Both the position numbers and the translations under genes were made by a program. From NCBI GenBank assembly GCA_963794605.1, contig CAWCEN010000002.1, forward strand, positions 124,001 through 188,000: a DNA stretch of 64,000 nucleotides. The letters are read 5' to 3'. The stretch's first letter is position 1, and each line of letters starts with the position of its first letter. Origin of the DNA: VAXT01 sp963794605 (GTDB taxonomy: Bacteria > Actinomycetota > Thermoleophilia > Gaiellales > Gaiellaceae). Below the pieces are notes generated by a model. The model worked only from the letters and a program-made list of their open reading frames with translations, was not told the origin of the DNA and did not search any database. Below, piece by piece: positions 52,669-61,885 of the stretch.

Positions 52669-53157
52669 CTACTCGTCGCCGTCGATCGGCGGGTCGCGCC
52701 GCGGGACGGGCGAGGCGTTGATCAGGGAGGTCGTAGTCTCGCCGTAGACGAGGAAGCGGTCGAGGAGGCCGCTGAGGTCGTCGATCGAGCGGAGGTAGAC
52801 CTTGATGTAGAAGCAGTCCTCGCCAGTGATGCGATGGCACTCGCTTATCTGGGGGATCTCGGCAGCGAGTTCGGGAATCCGCGGTATCTGGCCGGGGGCG
52901 GGCTTGATACGGACGATCGCAGTCAGCTGGTAGCCGAGGGTGCGGGGGTCGATCTCGGCCCGGTAGCCCGTGATGACGCCGGCCCGTTCGAGGCGCTGGA
53001 CGCGCTCGGCGACTGCCGGCGATGAGAGGCTTACGCGCCGGCCGAGCTCCGCGAGCGAGACGCGCCCGTCGCTGGTCAGCTCGCTGATGATCTTACGGTC
53101 GGTCGCGTCAAGTTGCGGAAGATTGACGACATTTGTGCCTCGAAGTCCGTTCTTCAT
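52669..53157 (-). CDS. Lrp/AsnC-family regulator
   Basis: A regulator of about 162 residues: winged helix LDATDRKIISELTSDGRVSL, AELGRRVSLSSPAVAERVQR, and a RAM ligand-binding domain (ITGEDCFYIKVYLRSIDDLS). Start taken at MKNGLRG; ATG 53178 is possible. It is divergent from the EamA transporter with 13-33 bases between, so it very likely controls it, as LysE/EamA exporters often are by Lrp-type proteins sensing an amino acid. Confidence 0.9.
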   Translation of the reverse strand: MKNGLRGTNVVNLPQLDATDRKIISELTSDGRVSLAELGRRVSLSSPAVAERVQRLERAGVITGYRAEIDPRTLGYQLTAIVRIKPAPGQIPRIPELAAEIPQISECHRITGEDCFYIKVYLRSIDDLSGLLDRFLVYGETTTSLINASPVPRRDPPIDGDE

Positions 53158-53190
53158 AAGCTCAATGGAGCCTAACACCTTCGATTTGCG

Positions 53191-54213
53191 GTGTCCATTT
53201 CACGCCTGCGCCGGAACAATATCCGTATCGGCAGCCAAGTCGACATCAACGCAGTCTCGCCGCGAATCCCACTCGGCGACCGGATCGCCGCGGTGCCCCC
53301 GCACACGTATTTCGTCGGCAGCGCTGTCTTCCACTACCTCGGCCCCGCCTTCGCCGTCCTGCTCTTCGCCCGCGTCGACGTGCTCGGCGTCGCCTGGCTG
53401 CGGATCGCCTCGGCGGCCCTGATCTTCGCGATCTGGCGCCGGCCGTGGCGCAAGTTCCTCGCCCTCGATCGCAACGGGCAGACGCTGATCGTCGCCCTGG
53501 GCGCCGTCTTCGCGGTCATGAACGCCTGCTTCTACATCTCGATCGACCGCCTGCCTCTGGCGACGGTGGCCGCGATCGAGTTCGTCGGCCCGATCGTCCT
53601 CGCGCTGATCGGCGCCCGTGTCAGGCGCAACGTCGCGGCAGTCGTCGCGGCCGCTGCCGGTGTCTACCTCCTGACCCAGGTGCACGTCGTCGGCGAGCCC
53701 GTCGGGGTCGCCTTCGCCTTCGCCAATGCGGCCCTCTTCACGGCTTACATCATCCTCGCCCACCGGGTCGCCCGCGGATCCGCGATCGGCGGCGTCGACG
53801 GGCTCGCCGCGGCCATGCTGTTCGGCTTCGTGTTCGTCTCCCCGATCGGGCTGGCCGGGGCCGCGCACGCCTTCACAGACCCGGTCGCCCTCGCCGCCGG
53901 CGTCGGGGTCGGCGTCTCCTCGTCCGTCATCCCCTACGTCTTTGATCAGCTGGCGATGGCGCGCCTGCCGCGGGCAACCTATGCGCTGTTCGTCGCATTG
54001 CTACCGGCGACCGCGACTGTGATCGGCGTCATCGTCCTGCGTCAGATGCCCTCGCCCGTCGATCTCGCCGGCATCGCTCTGGTCATGGTTGGCGTCGGGC
54101 TGCACCGACCAGACCCAACCGACACCGGACGCGCCCAGACCGCCCACGAGAGCACGCCCGTTGGCGACGATCCACGCTGGCGAGCGCCGGCCGCAGACGC
54201 CGGCCGCTCGTAG
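53191..54213 (+). CDS. EamA/RhtA-type inner-membrane exporter
   Basis: A 340-residue transporter with ten membrane helices in two EamA repeats; for instance FVGSAVFHYLGPAFAVLLFA, VMNACFYISIDRLPLATVAA and VSSSVIPYVFDQLAMARLPR. This is the RhtA/YdcZ-like group that exports amino acids or their analogues. GTG 53191. Divergent from an Lrp/AsnC regulator, which supports amino-acid export under feedback control. The C-terminal 40 residues are polar. Confidence 0.9.
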   Translation: MSISRLRRNNIRIGSQVDINAVSPRIPLGDRIAAVPPHTYFVGSAVFHYLGPAFAVLLFARVDVLGVAWLRIASAALIFAIWRRPWRKFLALDRNGQTLIVALGAVFAVMNACFYISIDRLPLATVAAIEFVGPIVLALIGARVRRNVAAVVAAAAGVYLLTQVHVVGEPVGVAFAFANAALFTAYIILAHRVARGSAIGGVDGLAAAMLFGFVFVSPIGLAGAAHAFTDPVALAAGVGVGVSSSVIPYVFDQLAMARLPRATYALFVALLPATATVIGVIVLRQMPSPVDLAGIALVMVGVGLHRPDPTDTGRAQTAHESTPVGDDPRWRAPAADAGRS

Positions 54214-54225
54214 GAAGGAGTACAC

Positions 54226-55212
54226 GTGAAGACGCCCGCCACTCCGAGGTACCCAATCGAAAATGGCGAGCTGGCCCTGGCCGCCAACGTCGCGCTCGAC
54301 CGGCTCGGCCTCTCCGAAGGCGACGCATTCCTCGTCGTCTCCAACCCCGAGCTCGTCGAAATCGCCACGGAGCTCGCCGAAGCAGCGCGCACCCGCACGC
54401 AGAACGTGCGCATGCAGGAGTTTCCCCCGACGAGCCGCGACGGTGAGGAGCCACCGGATGCCGTGGCGACGGCGATGTGCGCGGCTACGGCGATCGCCCT
54501 TGTCACCCACTTCTCCCTCAGCCACACCGAAGCTCGGGAGGCAGCGACGCGCGCCGGTGCGCGCATCGCCTCGCTGCCCGGCGTCACTGAGGAGATTTTC
54601 GCGCGCACACTCCCGATCGACTACACGCACCTGGAGCGAGCCGGACGCACGTTTGCCGCGAAGCTGACCAAGGCCAAGCTCTGCCGCGTGACCGGTGCAG
54701 GGGGCACCAACGTCCAAGTCTCGCTGGAGGGGCGCCAGGCGATCTGCGACGACGGCGATCTGCGCGCCCCGTGCGCATGGGGCAACCTGCCGGCCGGCGA
54801 GGCTTTCATCGCGCCGCTCGAGAGCGATGGCTGCGGGACGATCGTCTTCGACGGATCACTCGCCGGTTGGGGACTCCTTGCCGAGCCGCTGTCCATCGAG
54901 TTCGAGCGGGGACGCGCTGTCACTGCGGCGGGCGGAGCGGCGGCCGAGTGGTTGCTAGGGACACTTGATGCCGGCGGGGAGAACGGGCGGACGATCGCCG
55001 AGTTGGGGATCGGCACGAATCCGGGCGCCACGATCACCGGGGTCATCCTCGAGGACGAGAAGGCGGAGGGGACGGTTCACTTCGCCTTCGGCACCAACAC
55101 GGGCATCGGCGGCGCCAATCGGGCGTCCGTTCACATCGACGGGCTCGTACGCGAGGCGATGGTCGAGCTCGACGGCCGTCTCATCCTGCGCAACGGGCGT
55201 CTTGTCGACTGA
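54226..55212 (+). CDS. M29-like leucyl aminopeptidase
   Basis: A 328-residue protein. The middle (KLTKAKLCRVTGAGGTNVQV, DLRAPCAWGNLPAGEAFIAP) and end (ELGIGTNPGATITGVILEDE, TVHFAFGTNTGIGGANRASV) match the metal-binding part of M29 thermophilic aminopeptidases, with Glu and His ligands. It would cleave N-terminal residues from peptides. GTG 54226 has AAGGAG. It follows EamA by 13 bases, so it probably shares its transcript, which suggests peptide turnover feeding amino-acid export. Confidence 0.85.
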   Translation: MKTPATPRYPIENGELALAANVALDRLGLSEGDAFLVVSNPELVEIATELAEAARTRTQNVRMQEFPPTSRDGEEPPDAVATAMCAATAIALVTHFSLSHTEAREAATRAGARIASLPGVTEEIFARTLPIDYTHLERAGRTFAAKLTKAKLCRVTGAGGTNVQVSLEGRQAICDDGDLRAPCAWGNLPAGEAFIAPLESDGCGTIVFDGSLAGWGLLAEPLSIEFERGRAVTAAGGAAAEWLLGTLDAGGENGRTIAELGIGTNPGATITGVILEDEKAEGTVHFAFGTNTGIGGANRASVHIDGLVREAMVELDGRLILRNGRLVD

Positions 55213-55558
55213 CGTGATGACCACGCTCGACACACCGCCGCTCACGCCGCAGGAGCCGTTCTGAGTGTCTGGGCGGCCGCGATCCTCGGCGGGAGCGACA
55301 CGCCGAAGTCAAAGTACCGCGACCTTCCTCCGCCAATGGGGACTCTAAGAGGGCCGCTGGGGTCGTACTCTGATCAGGATCTCCGCGAGCCTGGGCACCA
55401 TCGGCACGCCGTCGGAGCCCCACCGAAACCCTCGTCGACCTCCGAAGGAGTAATTGGGTACTGGTGCTTCGCGTCGGCCTCTCTCTAGCGGATCACAACG
55501 CCTCGACAAGCACCAAGCCGGCCGATCAGCAGGGACCCCGGAGCTATCGTCCGTGGCC
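55213..55558. other. Intergenic stretch with a short coding-like remnant
   Basis: From 55217 a frame reads MTTLDTPPLTPQEPF and stops; after a shift 55265-55360 reads WAAAILGGSDTPKSKYRDLP. This may be the start of a lost gene. No promoter motif or terminator is clear before the GAF kinase. Confidence 0.3.
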
Positions 55559-56692
55559 ATGGCTGAACGGCTGAGCTCGGCGCTGATGGCGGTCAGCGAC
55601 GCCGTGCTCGCGGTTGGCGCGGAGCTCTCGCTCGAGGAGGTGCTGCAGCGGCTCGTCCACAGTGGGCGCGAGCTTGCCGGCGCACGGTACGCGGCTCTCG
55701 GGCTGCCGGACGGCGAGGGAGGCTTCCGTCGGTTTCTCACCTCGGGCATGAGCGACGAGCTCATCGCCTCGCTAGGCCCGCTGCCGCGGCAGCACGGCGT
55801 GCTCGGCGCGATGCTCGAGACTCAGGCACCCCACCGCACGCGGGACATCCACGAGCACCCACGCTTCCGCGGCTGGTGGCCTGCCGGTCATCCCAACATG
55901 CGTTCCTTCCTCGGCGTGCCGATCGTCGCGCCGCAGGGCGTGATCGGGGCCTTCTACCTGACCGAGAAGATCGACGCGCCCGACTTCACCCACGAGGACG
56001 AGGAGCTGATCGAGCTGCTGGCGGCCCACGCAGCGATCGCGATCGAGAACGCCCGCCTCTACGAGGAGAGCCGCGAGCTGTCGATCGTCGCCGAGCGGAA
56101 CCGGCTCGCGCTCGACCTTCACGACGCCGTCAGCCAGAAGCTGTTCGGGCTCGTGCTGAGCGCAGAGGCGGCTGGGACTCTGCTCGAGCGCGATCCGGCC
56201 GCGGCTCACAAGCAGGTCGAGAAGCTGCGGACACTCGCGCAGGAAGCCCTCGACGAGCTGCGCTCGCTCGTCTTCGAGCTCCGCCCGCCGGAGCTGGAGA
56301 AGGACGGCCTGGGCGGTGCGCTGCGAAAGCACGTCGAGGTCTTACGGCGATCGCTGCAGCGTGAGATCGAGCTCGAGATCGCCGACGGGCTGCCCGCCGA
56401 CCCGGCACGCGACCGCGAGGTGCTGCGGATCGCCCAAGAGGCCCTGCAGAACGCACTGCGTCATGCGGACGCACAGCACGTCTCGCTGCGGCTGCGGACC
56501 GAGGACGGGGGGTTGCTGCTCGAGGTCGAGGACGATGGCGTCGGCTTCGAGCCCGACGCGCCCGGCCTGCGGTCGCGGCGGCTCGGCCTGACCTCGATGG
56601 AGGAGCGATCGCGCCGGCTCGGCAGCAAGCTCGAGATCGACTCGGCGCGCGGGTCTGGCACGACCGTGCGCTTGGAGGTCCGAGGTGACTGA
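55559..56692 (+). CDS. GAF-domain sensor histidine kinase (DevS/DosS-like)
   Basis: A 377-residue kinase. Residues 25-168 are a GAF domain with PNMRSFLGVPIVAPQGVIGA and FYLTEK, the pattern of mycobacterial DevS GAF domains. HisKA_3 follows with His188 in LALDLHDAVSQ, and a HATPase domain (EALQNALRHADAQHV, DGVGFEPDA). There is no membrane helix. The ligand (haem, O2, NO) cannot be told; the DevS haem His is not clear. It overlaps the response regulator start by 8 bases. A shortened relative lies at 10652-10921. Confidence 0.9.
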   Translation: MAERLSSALMAVSDAVLAVGAELSLEEVLQRLVHSGRELAGARYAALGLPDGEGGFRRFLTSGMSDELIASLGPLPRQHGVLGAMLETQAPHRTRDIHEHPRFRGWWPAGHPNMRSFLGVPIVAPQGVIGAFYLTEKIDAPDFTHEDEELIELLAAHAAIAIENARLYEESRELSIVAERNRLALDLHDAVSQKLFGLVLSAEAAGTLLERDPAAAHKQVEKLRTLAQEALDELRSLVFELRPPELEKDGLGGALRKHVEVLRRSLQREIELEIADGLPADPARDREVLRIAQEALQNALRHADAQHVSLRLRTEDGGLLLEVEDDGVGFEPDAPGLRSRRLGLTSMEERSRRLGSKLEIDSARGSGTTVRLEVRGD

Positions 56693-57377
56693 ACCGATTC
56701 GCGTGCTCGTCGTCGACGACCACGCCGTCGTTCGGGAAGGGCTGCGCACGTTCCTCGAGCTGCAGGATGGGATCGAGGTCGCCGGCGAGGCGGCCGACGG
56801 CGAGGAGGCGATCGAGGCTGCAGAGCGGCTTCGCCCCGACGTCGTCTTGATGGACCTCGTGATGCCGGCGCTCGACGGACTCGCGGCAATGCGGGCGCTT
56901 CGGGAGCGTGTTCCCTGCGCGCGTGTGATCGTGCTGACGAGCTTCGCGGACGACGACAAGCTGCTCCCCGCGCTTCGGGCCGGGGCCGCGGGGTACCTGC
57001 TGAAGAACGCCGAACCGCAGGAGCTCGCGCGCGCCGTGCGAGCAGCCAACGCGGGAGAGGCGCTGCTCGATCCACACGTCGCGGCCCGGCTCGTCGACGC
57101 GCTCGCCGGAGAGAAGGAGCCGCTCGACCGGCTGACGCCGCGGGAGCGCGAGGTGCTGCAGCTGATCGGCCGCGGCTTCTCGAACAAGCGCATCGCGCAA
57201 GAGCTCCGCCTCTCCGAAAAGACGGTCAAGACACACGTCGGCCATGTGCTCGCGAAGCTCGGCGTGGACGACCGCACTCAGGCTGCGGTCTTCGCGGTTC
57301 GCGCGGGCCTCATCGATCAGAGGTCCAGGACCAAATACCGCTGGCGGCTCAGACCGCTCCGGTCGTACCGTGGGGGC
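56685..57377 (+). CDS. NarL/DevR-type response regulator, open into the next gene
   Basis: The receiver domain has D11-D12, phospho-acceptor Asp57 (VVLMDLVMPALDG) and Lys in LLKNAEP, then a LuxR helix-turn-helix (LTPREREVLQLIGRGFSNKR, LSEKTVKTHVGHVLAKLG). It pairs with the overlapping GAF kinase. No stop follows its normal end near residue 212: the frame runs through 19 linker residues into the SDR (57378), giving a 456-residue reading. I annotate them separately because the SDR has its own ATG. Confidence 0.9.
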
Positions 57378-58055
57378 ATGCCAGTCGGAATCGTCACCGG
57401 CGCCTCACGCGGCCTCGGACGCGCGCTGACCCACGCTCTCGTCGATCGCGGGTGGCGCATCGTCGTCAATGCGCGGGACGGCGCCGCACTCCGGCGCGAG
57501 TGGGGCTACCCACCGCACGACGTCGTCATCCCGGGCGACATCGTCGACCCGGCCCATCGGCAGGCGCTCGTGGACGCGGCCGGCGACTCGATCGATCTCG
57601 TCGTCAACAACGCAAGCAACCTCGGCCCGAGCCCGCTGCCGTCGCTCGCCGGGTACCCGCTTGCGGAGCTTGCCCGCGTCTACGAGGTCAACGTCTTCGC
57701 TCCGCTCGGGCTCATCCAGCTCGCGCTGCCGCGGCTCAAGCCCGGCGCCGTGGTCATCAACATCACCTCGGACGCGGCGGTCGAGCCGTATGAGACCTGG
57801 GGCGGTTACGGCTCGTCGAAGGCAGCGCTCGAGCAGCTGACAGCGATCCTCGCCGCCGAGCACCCGGAGCTGCGCGTCTACGCCGTTGACCCCGGCGACA
57901 TGCGGACCCAGATGCAGCACGACGCGTTTCCGGGCGAGGACATCTCCGACCGGCCGCCTCCGGAGGAGAGTGTGCCCGGTCTCCTCGCGCTGATCGAGGG
58001 CTCGTCGCCGAGTGGCCGCTACCGCGCGCGCGAGCTGGCCGGAGTCGAAGCATGA
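57378..58055 (+). CDS. Short-chain dehydrogenase/reductase
   Basis: A 225-residue SDR: GIVTGASRGLGRALTHALVD near the start, VNNASNLGP for NNAG, and GGYGSSKAALEQLTA with the catalytic YxxxK variant (Tyr-Gly-Ser-Ser-Lys). ATG 57378 follows GTGGGGGC. It is in frame with the regulator upstream. It overlaps queA by 4 bases, so kinase, regulator, SDR, queA and VOC probably form one operon. Substrate unknown. Confidence 0.88.
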   Translation: MPVGIVTGASRGLGRALTHALVDRGWRIVVNARDGAALRREWGYPPHDVVIPGDIVDPAHRQALVDAAGDSIDLVVNNASNLGPSPLPSLAGYPLAELARVYEVNVFAPLGLIQLALPRLKPGAVVINITSDAAVEPYETWGGYGSSKAALEQLTAILAAEHPELRVYAVDPGDMRTQMQHDAFPGEDISDRPPPEESVPGLLALIEGSSPSGRYRARELAGVEA

Positions 58056-59071
58056 GCGTGCTGCTCGAGGAAGCCGTTCACCGGGAGGCGCACGAGCCGC
58101 CCGAAGTACACGGCCTCGGTCGCGACGATGTGGCGATGCTCGTCGCCACGCGGAGCGACCGTCGGCTCGTCCACGCGCGCTTCCACGAGCTGCCGCGCTT
58201 TCTGTCCGCAGGGGACCTGCTGGTCGTCAATAACTCTGCCACGCTGCCCGCCGCGCTCGAGGCCCACCTCGGTGAGCTGCCCGTGGAGCTTCGGCTTTCG
58301 ACCATGGCTGACGACGGGACCTGGCTCGTCGAATTGCGAACCAGCGACGGCCAGCCGTTCGGGCGACCGCCGATCGGCGCTCGGCTCGAGCTTCCGGAGG
58401 GCGCCGAGGCGGAGCTGCTTGCTCCCTACGCGGGCGGCGAACGCGTCGCCGTCGCGAGGCTGAACGTCGGCGAGCCGGCTGACGCCTATCTCCGGCGGCA
58501 CGGCTTCCCCATCCAGTACGGCTACGTCCCGCAGCCCTGGCCGCTCACCGCCTACCAGACCGTCTTCGCCCTCGAGCCCGGCAGCGCGGAGATGCCGAGC
58601 GCGGGGCGGCCGTTCAGCACCGACTTGGTCACTGCCCTTGTCGCGCGCGGGATCTTAATGGCGCCGGTGACGCTCCATACCGGCGTCTCGTCCCCCGAGC
58701 ACGGCGAGGCGCCGTATCCGGAGCGGTATCGCGTCCCGGACGCGACCGCCCGGCTCGTCAACGCCGTCCACGGCTGGCACGGCCGCGTGATCGCCGTCGG
58801 CACGACCGTCGTCCGCGCGCTCGAGACCGTGGCCGCGCCCGACGGGACCTTGTCAGAGGGGCAAGGCTGGTCGAGCCTCGTCGTCACCGCCGAGCGCGGG
58901 CTGCTCGCGGTCGACGGCGTGCTCACCGGCTGGCACGAGCCGGAGTCGTCTCACCTGCAGCTGCTCGAGGCCGCCGCGGACGCCGACCTCCTCGAGGATT
59001 CCTATCGAGCCGCCGTCGCGAACGGCTACCGTTGGCACGAGTTCGGCGACCTCCACCTGATCGTTCCCTGA
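58052..59071 (+). CDS. queA: S-adenosylmethionine:tRNA ribosyltransferase-isomerase-like protein (QueA)
   Basis: A 339-residue QueA-family protein. It has DLLVVNNSATLPAALEAHLG, YGYVPQPWPLTAYQTVFALE, PFSTDLVTALVARGI, TLHTGVSSPEHGEAPYPERY and RVIAVGTTVVRALETVA. QueA makes epoxyqueuosine on tRNA from the ribosyl group of AdoMet. The TLHTGVSSPE motif differs from the TLHVGxGTFxPV of E. coli QueA, so this is a divergent actinobacterial subtype whose substrate is open. No other queuosine genes are nearby. ATGA overlaps on both sides. Confidence 0.85.
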   Translation: MSVLLEEAVHREAHEPPEVHGLGRDDVAMLVATRSDRRLVHARFHELPRFLSAGDLLVVNNSATLPAALEAHLGELPVELRLSTMADDGTWLVELRTSDGQPFGRPPIGARLELPEGAEAELLAPYAGGERVAVARLNVGEPADAYLRRHGFPIQYGYVPQPWPLTAYQTVFALEPGSAEMPSAGRPFSTDLVTALVARGILMAPVTLHTGVSSPEHGEAPYPERYRVPDATARLVNAVHGWHGRVIAVGTTVVRALETVAAPDGTLSEGQGWSSLVVTAERGLLAVDGVLTGWHEPESSHLQLLEAAADADLLEDSYRAAVANGYRWHEFGDLHLIVP

Positions 59072-59502
59072 TGAAGACAGGTCTGGTCGGAATCAACCAC
59101 GTCGCGCTCGAAGTCGGCGACATCGACGAGGCGCTCGCGTTCTACGGGCAGTTCTTCGAGCTCTCCCTGCGCGGCCGGTCGCCCGGTGCGGCCTTCATCG
59201 ACATCGGTGACCAGTTCCTCGCGTTGATGGCGGGCCCGACGGGGCCTCCGGACCGTGCCCGCCACTTCGGACTGGTGGTCGACGACAAGCAAGCGACGCG
59301 GGAGGCGCTCGAAGCGGCCAGCGTCCAGATCCGCCCCGGCCGGAGGCTCGACTTCCAGGATCCCTGGGGGAACACCGTCGAGGTCGTGCAGTACGACGAG
59401 GTGCAGTTCACAAAGCCCGAAGGCGTGCTGAGCGGGATGGGGCTCGACCTCGGCAAGACGGAGCAGGCACTCGCGGAGCTCCGAGAAAAGGGCCTTGCTT
59501 AG
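59071..59502 (+). CDS. VOC/glyoxalase-family protein
   Basis: A 143-residue VOC protein starting MKTGLVGINHVALEVGDIDE. The halves LALMAGPTGPPDRARHFGLV and RRLDFQDPWGNTVEVVQYDE carry the His and Glu typical of the metal site. The ATG overlaps the queA stop (TGATG). It may be a dioxygenase, isomerase or resistance protein; substrate unknown. Confidence 0.88.
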   Translation: MKTGLVGINHVALEVGDIDEALAFYGQFFELSLRGRSPGAAFIDIGDQFLALMAGPTGPPDRARHFGLVVDDKQATREALEAASVQIRPGRRLDFQDPWGNTVEVVQYDEVQFTKPEGVLSGMGLDLGKTEQALAELREKGLA

Positions 59503-59622
59503 ATACGGCCGCGCGAGAGCTGCGCCTGCCGTCGTCGACACCGGTCCAGAGCTGCGCTTTAGTCGGCGCCGGCGGACAGCGCGCGCGGCCGTCGTTGTGC
59601 GCGTGTACCTGAGCGATCCTGA

Positions 59623-60009
59623 TCAGCGCCGCTGCTGGACGACCTCGACCAGGTTGTCGGCCGGGTCGCGCACCCATCCAGTGCGAAGTCGCCCGTTCTG
59701 GAAGTCGTGCGGCTCCCGGACGGCACGGGCACCGGCCTGCAGCATCATCTCGAACGCGGCGTCCACGTCGTCGCACCACAGACACACCTCCATCGCATTG
59801 CCGTCACTGGACACCTGGAGCGCGTGGACGTCTCGCGCTGCGCGCAAGGATGCGATGCCTAGCGTCAGGCCGAGCGTTCGCACCTCGACGTGCTCAGCCG
59901 CGCCTTCAGCGGGAGTGCGGTACGTCTCCTTGAAACCGATGGCCCTGTAGAACGACACGCACGGCTCCACGTCGTCGACGAACATGTTGATCTGGAAGCC
60001 TGAGAACAT
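59623..60009 (-). CDS. VOC/glyoxalase-family protein (antibiotic-resistance-like fold)
   Basis: A 128-residue VOC protein, MFSGFQINMFVDDVEPCVSF, with NAMEVCLWCDDVDAAFEMML and WVRDPADNLVEVVQQRR. It resembles bleomycin-resistance and glyoxalase-like proteins, which act as dimers. It lies 22 bases downstream of the ArsR-SRPBCC gene on the same strand and probably belongs to its operon. Confidence 0.86.
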   Translation of the reverse strand: MFSGFQINMFVDDVEPCVSFYRAIGFKETYRTPAEGAAEHVEVRTLGLTLGIASLRAARDVHALQVSSDGNAMEVCLWCDDVDAAFEMMLQAGARAVREPHDFQNGRLRTGWVRDPADNLVEVVQQRR

Positions 60010-60031
60010 CCGGATGACTCCTCTCGGGTCG

Positions 60032-60850
60032 CTATCTGGCTTGACGGATTGATGACGAACGGGGGCGTGACGTCTTCGCGGTTGTCAGGGCAGCGCGGTA
60101 GGCGCGCAGGAGGGCCTCGTTTGGGCGGTCGACGATGGAGCGCATTCGCTCGGCCTGGTCGCCATAGCGCTCGAGGTGGCGGTGCTCGAGCACGATCCGC
60201 GTCCGGCGGCGGCTTTCTGCGACGAAGCTGACTTCGATCTCGGAGGCGCGGGCAGGGTCGGCCTCGTAGCGCCAGTCTGGGCTGACCTGCCAGCTGAGAA
60301 GGATGCGGTGGGGCGGCTCGAACACGAGGACACGCCCCCAATCGGTCTCGCTGCGGTCGCGTGAGCGTTCGTACCAGCGGCCGCCGACGAACGGCTCGAG
60401 GACGACGCTCTCGCCGGCCGGCTCGGCGAGATGGTGCGTCGCGACGGGCCACCAGCGCTCGTGATCGAGGAACAGCTGGAAGGCCCGCGCCGGCGGTACG
60501 TCAACGACGATCGACTTGGTCACTTTCAGCTCCGGATCCATCGGCTCGTCTCCTCCCGCTTTGACGTGCTGCTCGAACGTCTCGAGCGCCTGCGTCCAGT
60601 ACCAGTCGAGGTAGTCGCGCAGCCCTGCGAGCGCGTCGGGCTCGAGTTGGTACAGCCGCCGCGTCCCCTCGGCGCGATCGGCCACCAGCCCGGCATCTCG
60701 AAGCACACGCAGATGCATCGAGACCGCCGGCCGTCCGACAGGCAGCGCCTGAGCGAGTTCCCCCACCGAGACGGCCCCCTGTGCGAGACGGCCCAGGATC
60801 TGGCGCCGCGTGCGGTCACCCAGCGCCTCTAACGCTATGTCAATCCCCAC
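60032..60850 (-). CDS. ArsR-type regulator fused to an SRPBCC (START-like) domain
   Basis: A 272-residue fusion. Residues 1-90 are an ArsR winged helix (ALGDRTRRQILGRLAQGAVS, VGRPAVSMHLRVLRDAGLVA). Residues 105-255 are an SRPBCC/AHSA1 ligand-binding fold (IVVDVPPARAFQLFLDHERW, VGGRWYERSRD, HRILLSWQVSPDWRYEA). Such genes usually exist as two adjacent ones; here they are one protein. It would sense a hydrophobic ligand and control its operon through the palindrome at 60849. GTG start at 60850. Confidence 0.88.
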   Translation of the reverse strand: MGIDIALEALGDRTRRQILGRLAQGAVSVGELAQALPVGRPAVSMHLRVLRDAGLVADRAEGTRRLYQLEPDALAGLRDYLDWYWTQALETFEQHVKAGGDEPMDPELKVTKSIVVDVPPARAFQLFLDHERWWPVATHHLAEPAGESVVLEPFVGGRWYERSRDRSETDWGRVLVFEPPHRILLSWQVSPDWRYEADPARASEIEVSFVAESRRRTRIVLEHRHLERYGDQAERMRSIVDRPNEALLRAYRAALTTAKTSRPRSSSIRQAR

Positions 60851-60872
60851 TGACCGTCAGTCTATACTGACC
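60849..60872. promoter_or_regulatory. Palindromic operator at the ArsR-SRPBCC start
   Basis: ACTGACCGTCAGT (60849-60861) is a perfect 13-bp palindrome, and ACTGACC repeats at 60866-60872. It overlaps the GTG start, so binding would block both initiation of transcription and ribosome access. Confidence 0.6.
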
Positions 60873-61103
60873 ATTATCGGCACGCAAGAGCGTGGTTTCA
60901 CCTTGGCCTTCCTCTCGCCAGACTCGTCGCCGCCACCCATATGTCGCATGCTCTCGCGGATCTCTCGGAGTTGGCCATGGCCACGCTTGTCGACCGTCGG
61001 GCGCCGCTGCGCGAGGCACGACTGACTGTGCTCTGTGTCGAGCGCTTCACAATTGGACACGTGCTCGAGGACGGGAATCGCAGAGCACGAATCGGGGCTC
61101 GCC

Positions 61104-61885
61104 TCAGCGCCTCAATGAGCCTGGGCCCAACTGAGCGGTGCGTTCGGCGACCGTGGTTCGTGACTCTGCCGCAGTGGCGTCGTGCCAAACCCTCCGTCGC
61201 GAGCGCCGCAGGTCGGCGTGTAGTAGCCGTCTGTAGGCGTGCGGATCGCAGCGGACGCTGAGCGGGCTTTCGTCTGGGAACCGCGCCCGGGTGCGCCGTT
61301 CGGCTTGCTCGATTGCCTGCCACATCCGCTCCGGCGGCGGTATCCGGAGCCGCCCGGCGAGGACGGCGGCGATCCAATGCCCCTGGCTCTCGACCACCGG
61401 CAGCAGACCTCCTGGGGCGTCGACGAATCCGGCGAAGTAGAGCCCGCGCAGCTCCGGCGGAGCGATCCGCCGGTAGAGCGGCAACTCGCGGCCCGTTGCC
61501 GAGACCAGCGAGGTCAGGTGAGGAAGGCTGATCCGGTAACCGGTTGCGTAAACGATCCGGTCGACCCGCTCCTCGGATCCATCGACGAAGCGGACGCTGG
61601 TCCCGCTGAGCCGATTGATCGCAGGCTTGACGACGATGTCGCCGCGGCGCATGGCCGGCAGAAGGTCGGAGGAGACGATCGGGATTCCTTCCACGAGCCG
61701 GTGGGCAGGAAGCGGCCAGGACGCAGTCATCGACCACGCGCCGTCGGCGGTGGGCTCGAGCCGCTCGACGGTCGTCCGGAAACGAATCGAGTCGCGCAGC
61801 GCAAAAGCGTCTGCGTACGCACCGAGATAGGAGGCCATGTCGCTGTGTTTGGGAAAGTCGTCGTACGACTTCGGCACAAACTCTT
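61104..61885 (-). pseudogene. Flavin monooxygenase (BVMO-like), N terminus and middle deleted
   Basis: The frame reads KSYDDFPKHSDMASYLGAYA, DSIRFRTTVERLEPTADGAW, then jumps to LPAHRLVEGIPIVSSDLLPA, VDRIVYATGYRISLPHL and GLYFAGFVDAPGGLLPVVES. These match flavin-containing monooxygenases, but the FAD motif and the NADPH motif with its GxGxxG region are absent. Homology stops at about 61885 where a TetR fragment begins. Inactive remnant. Confidence 0.75.
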
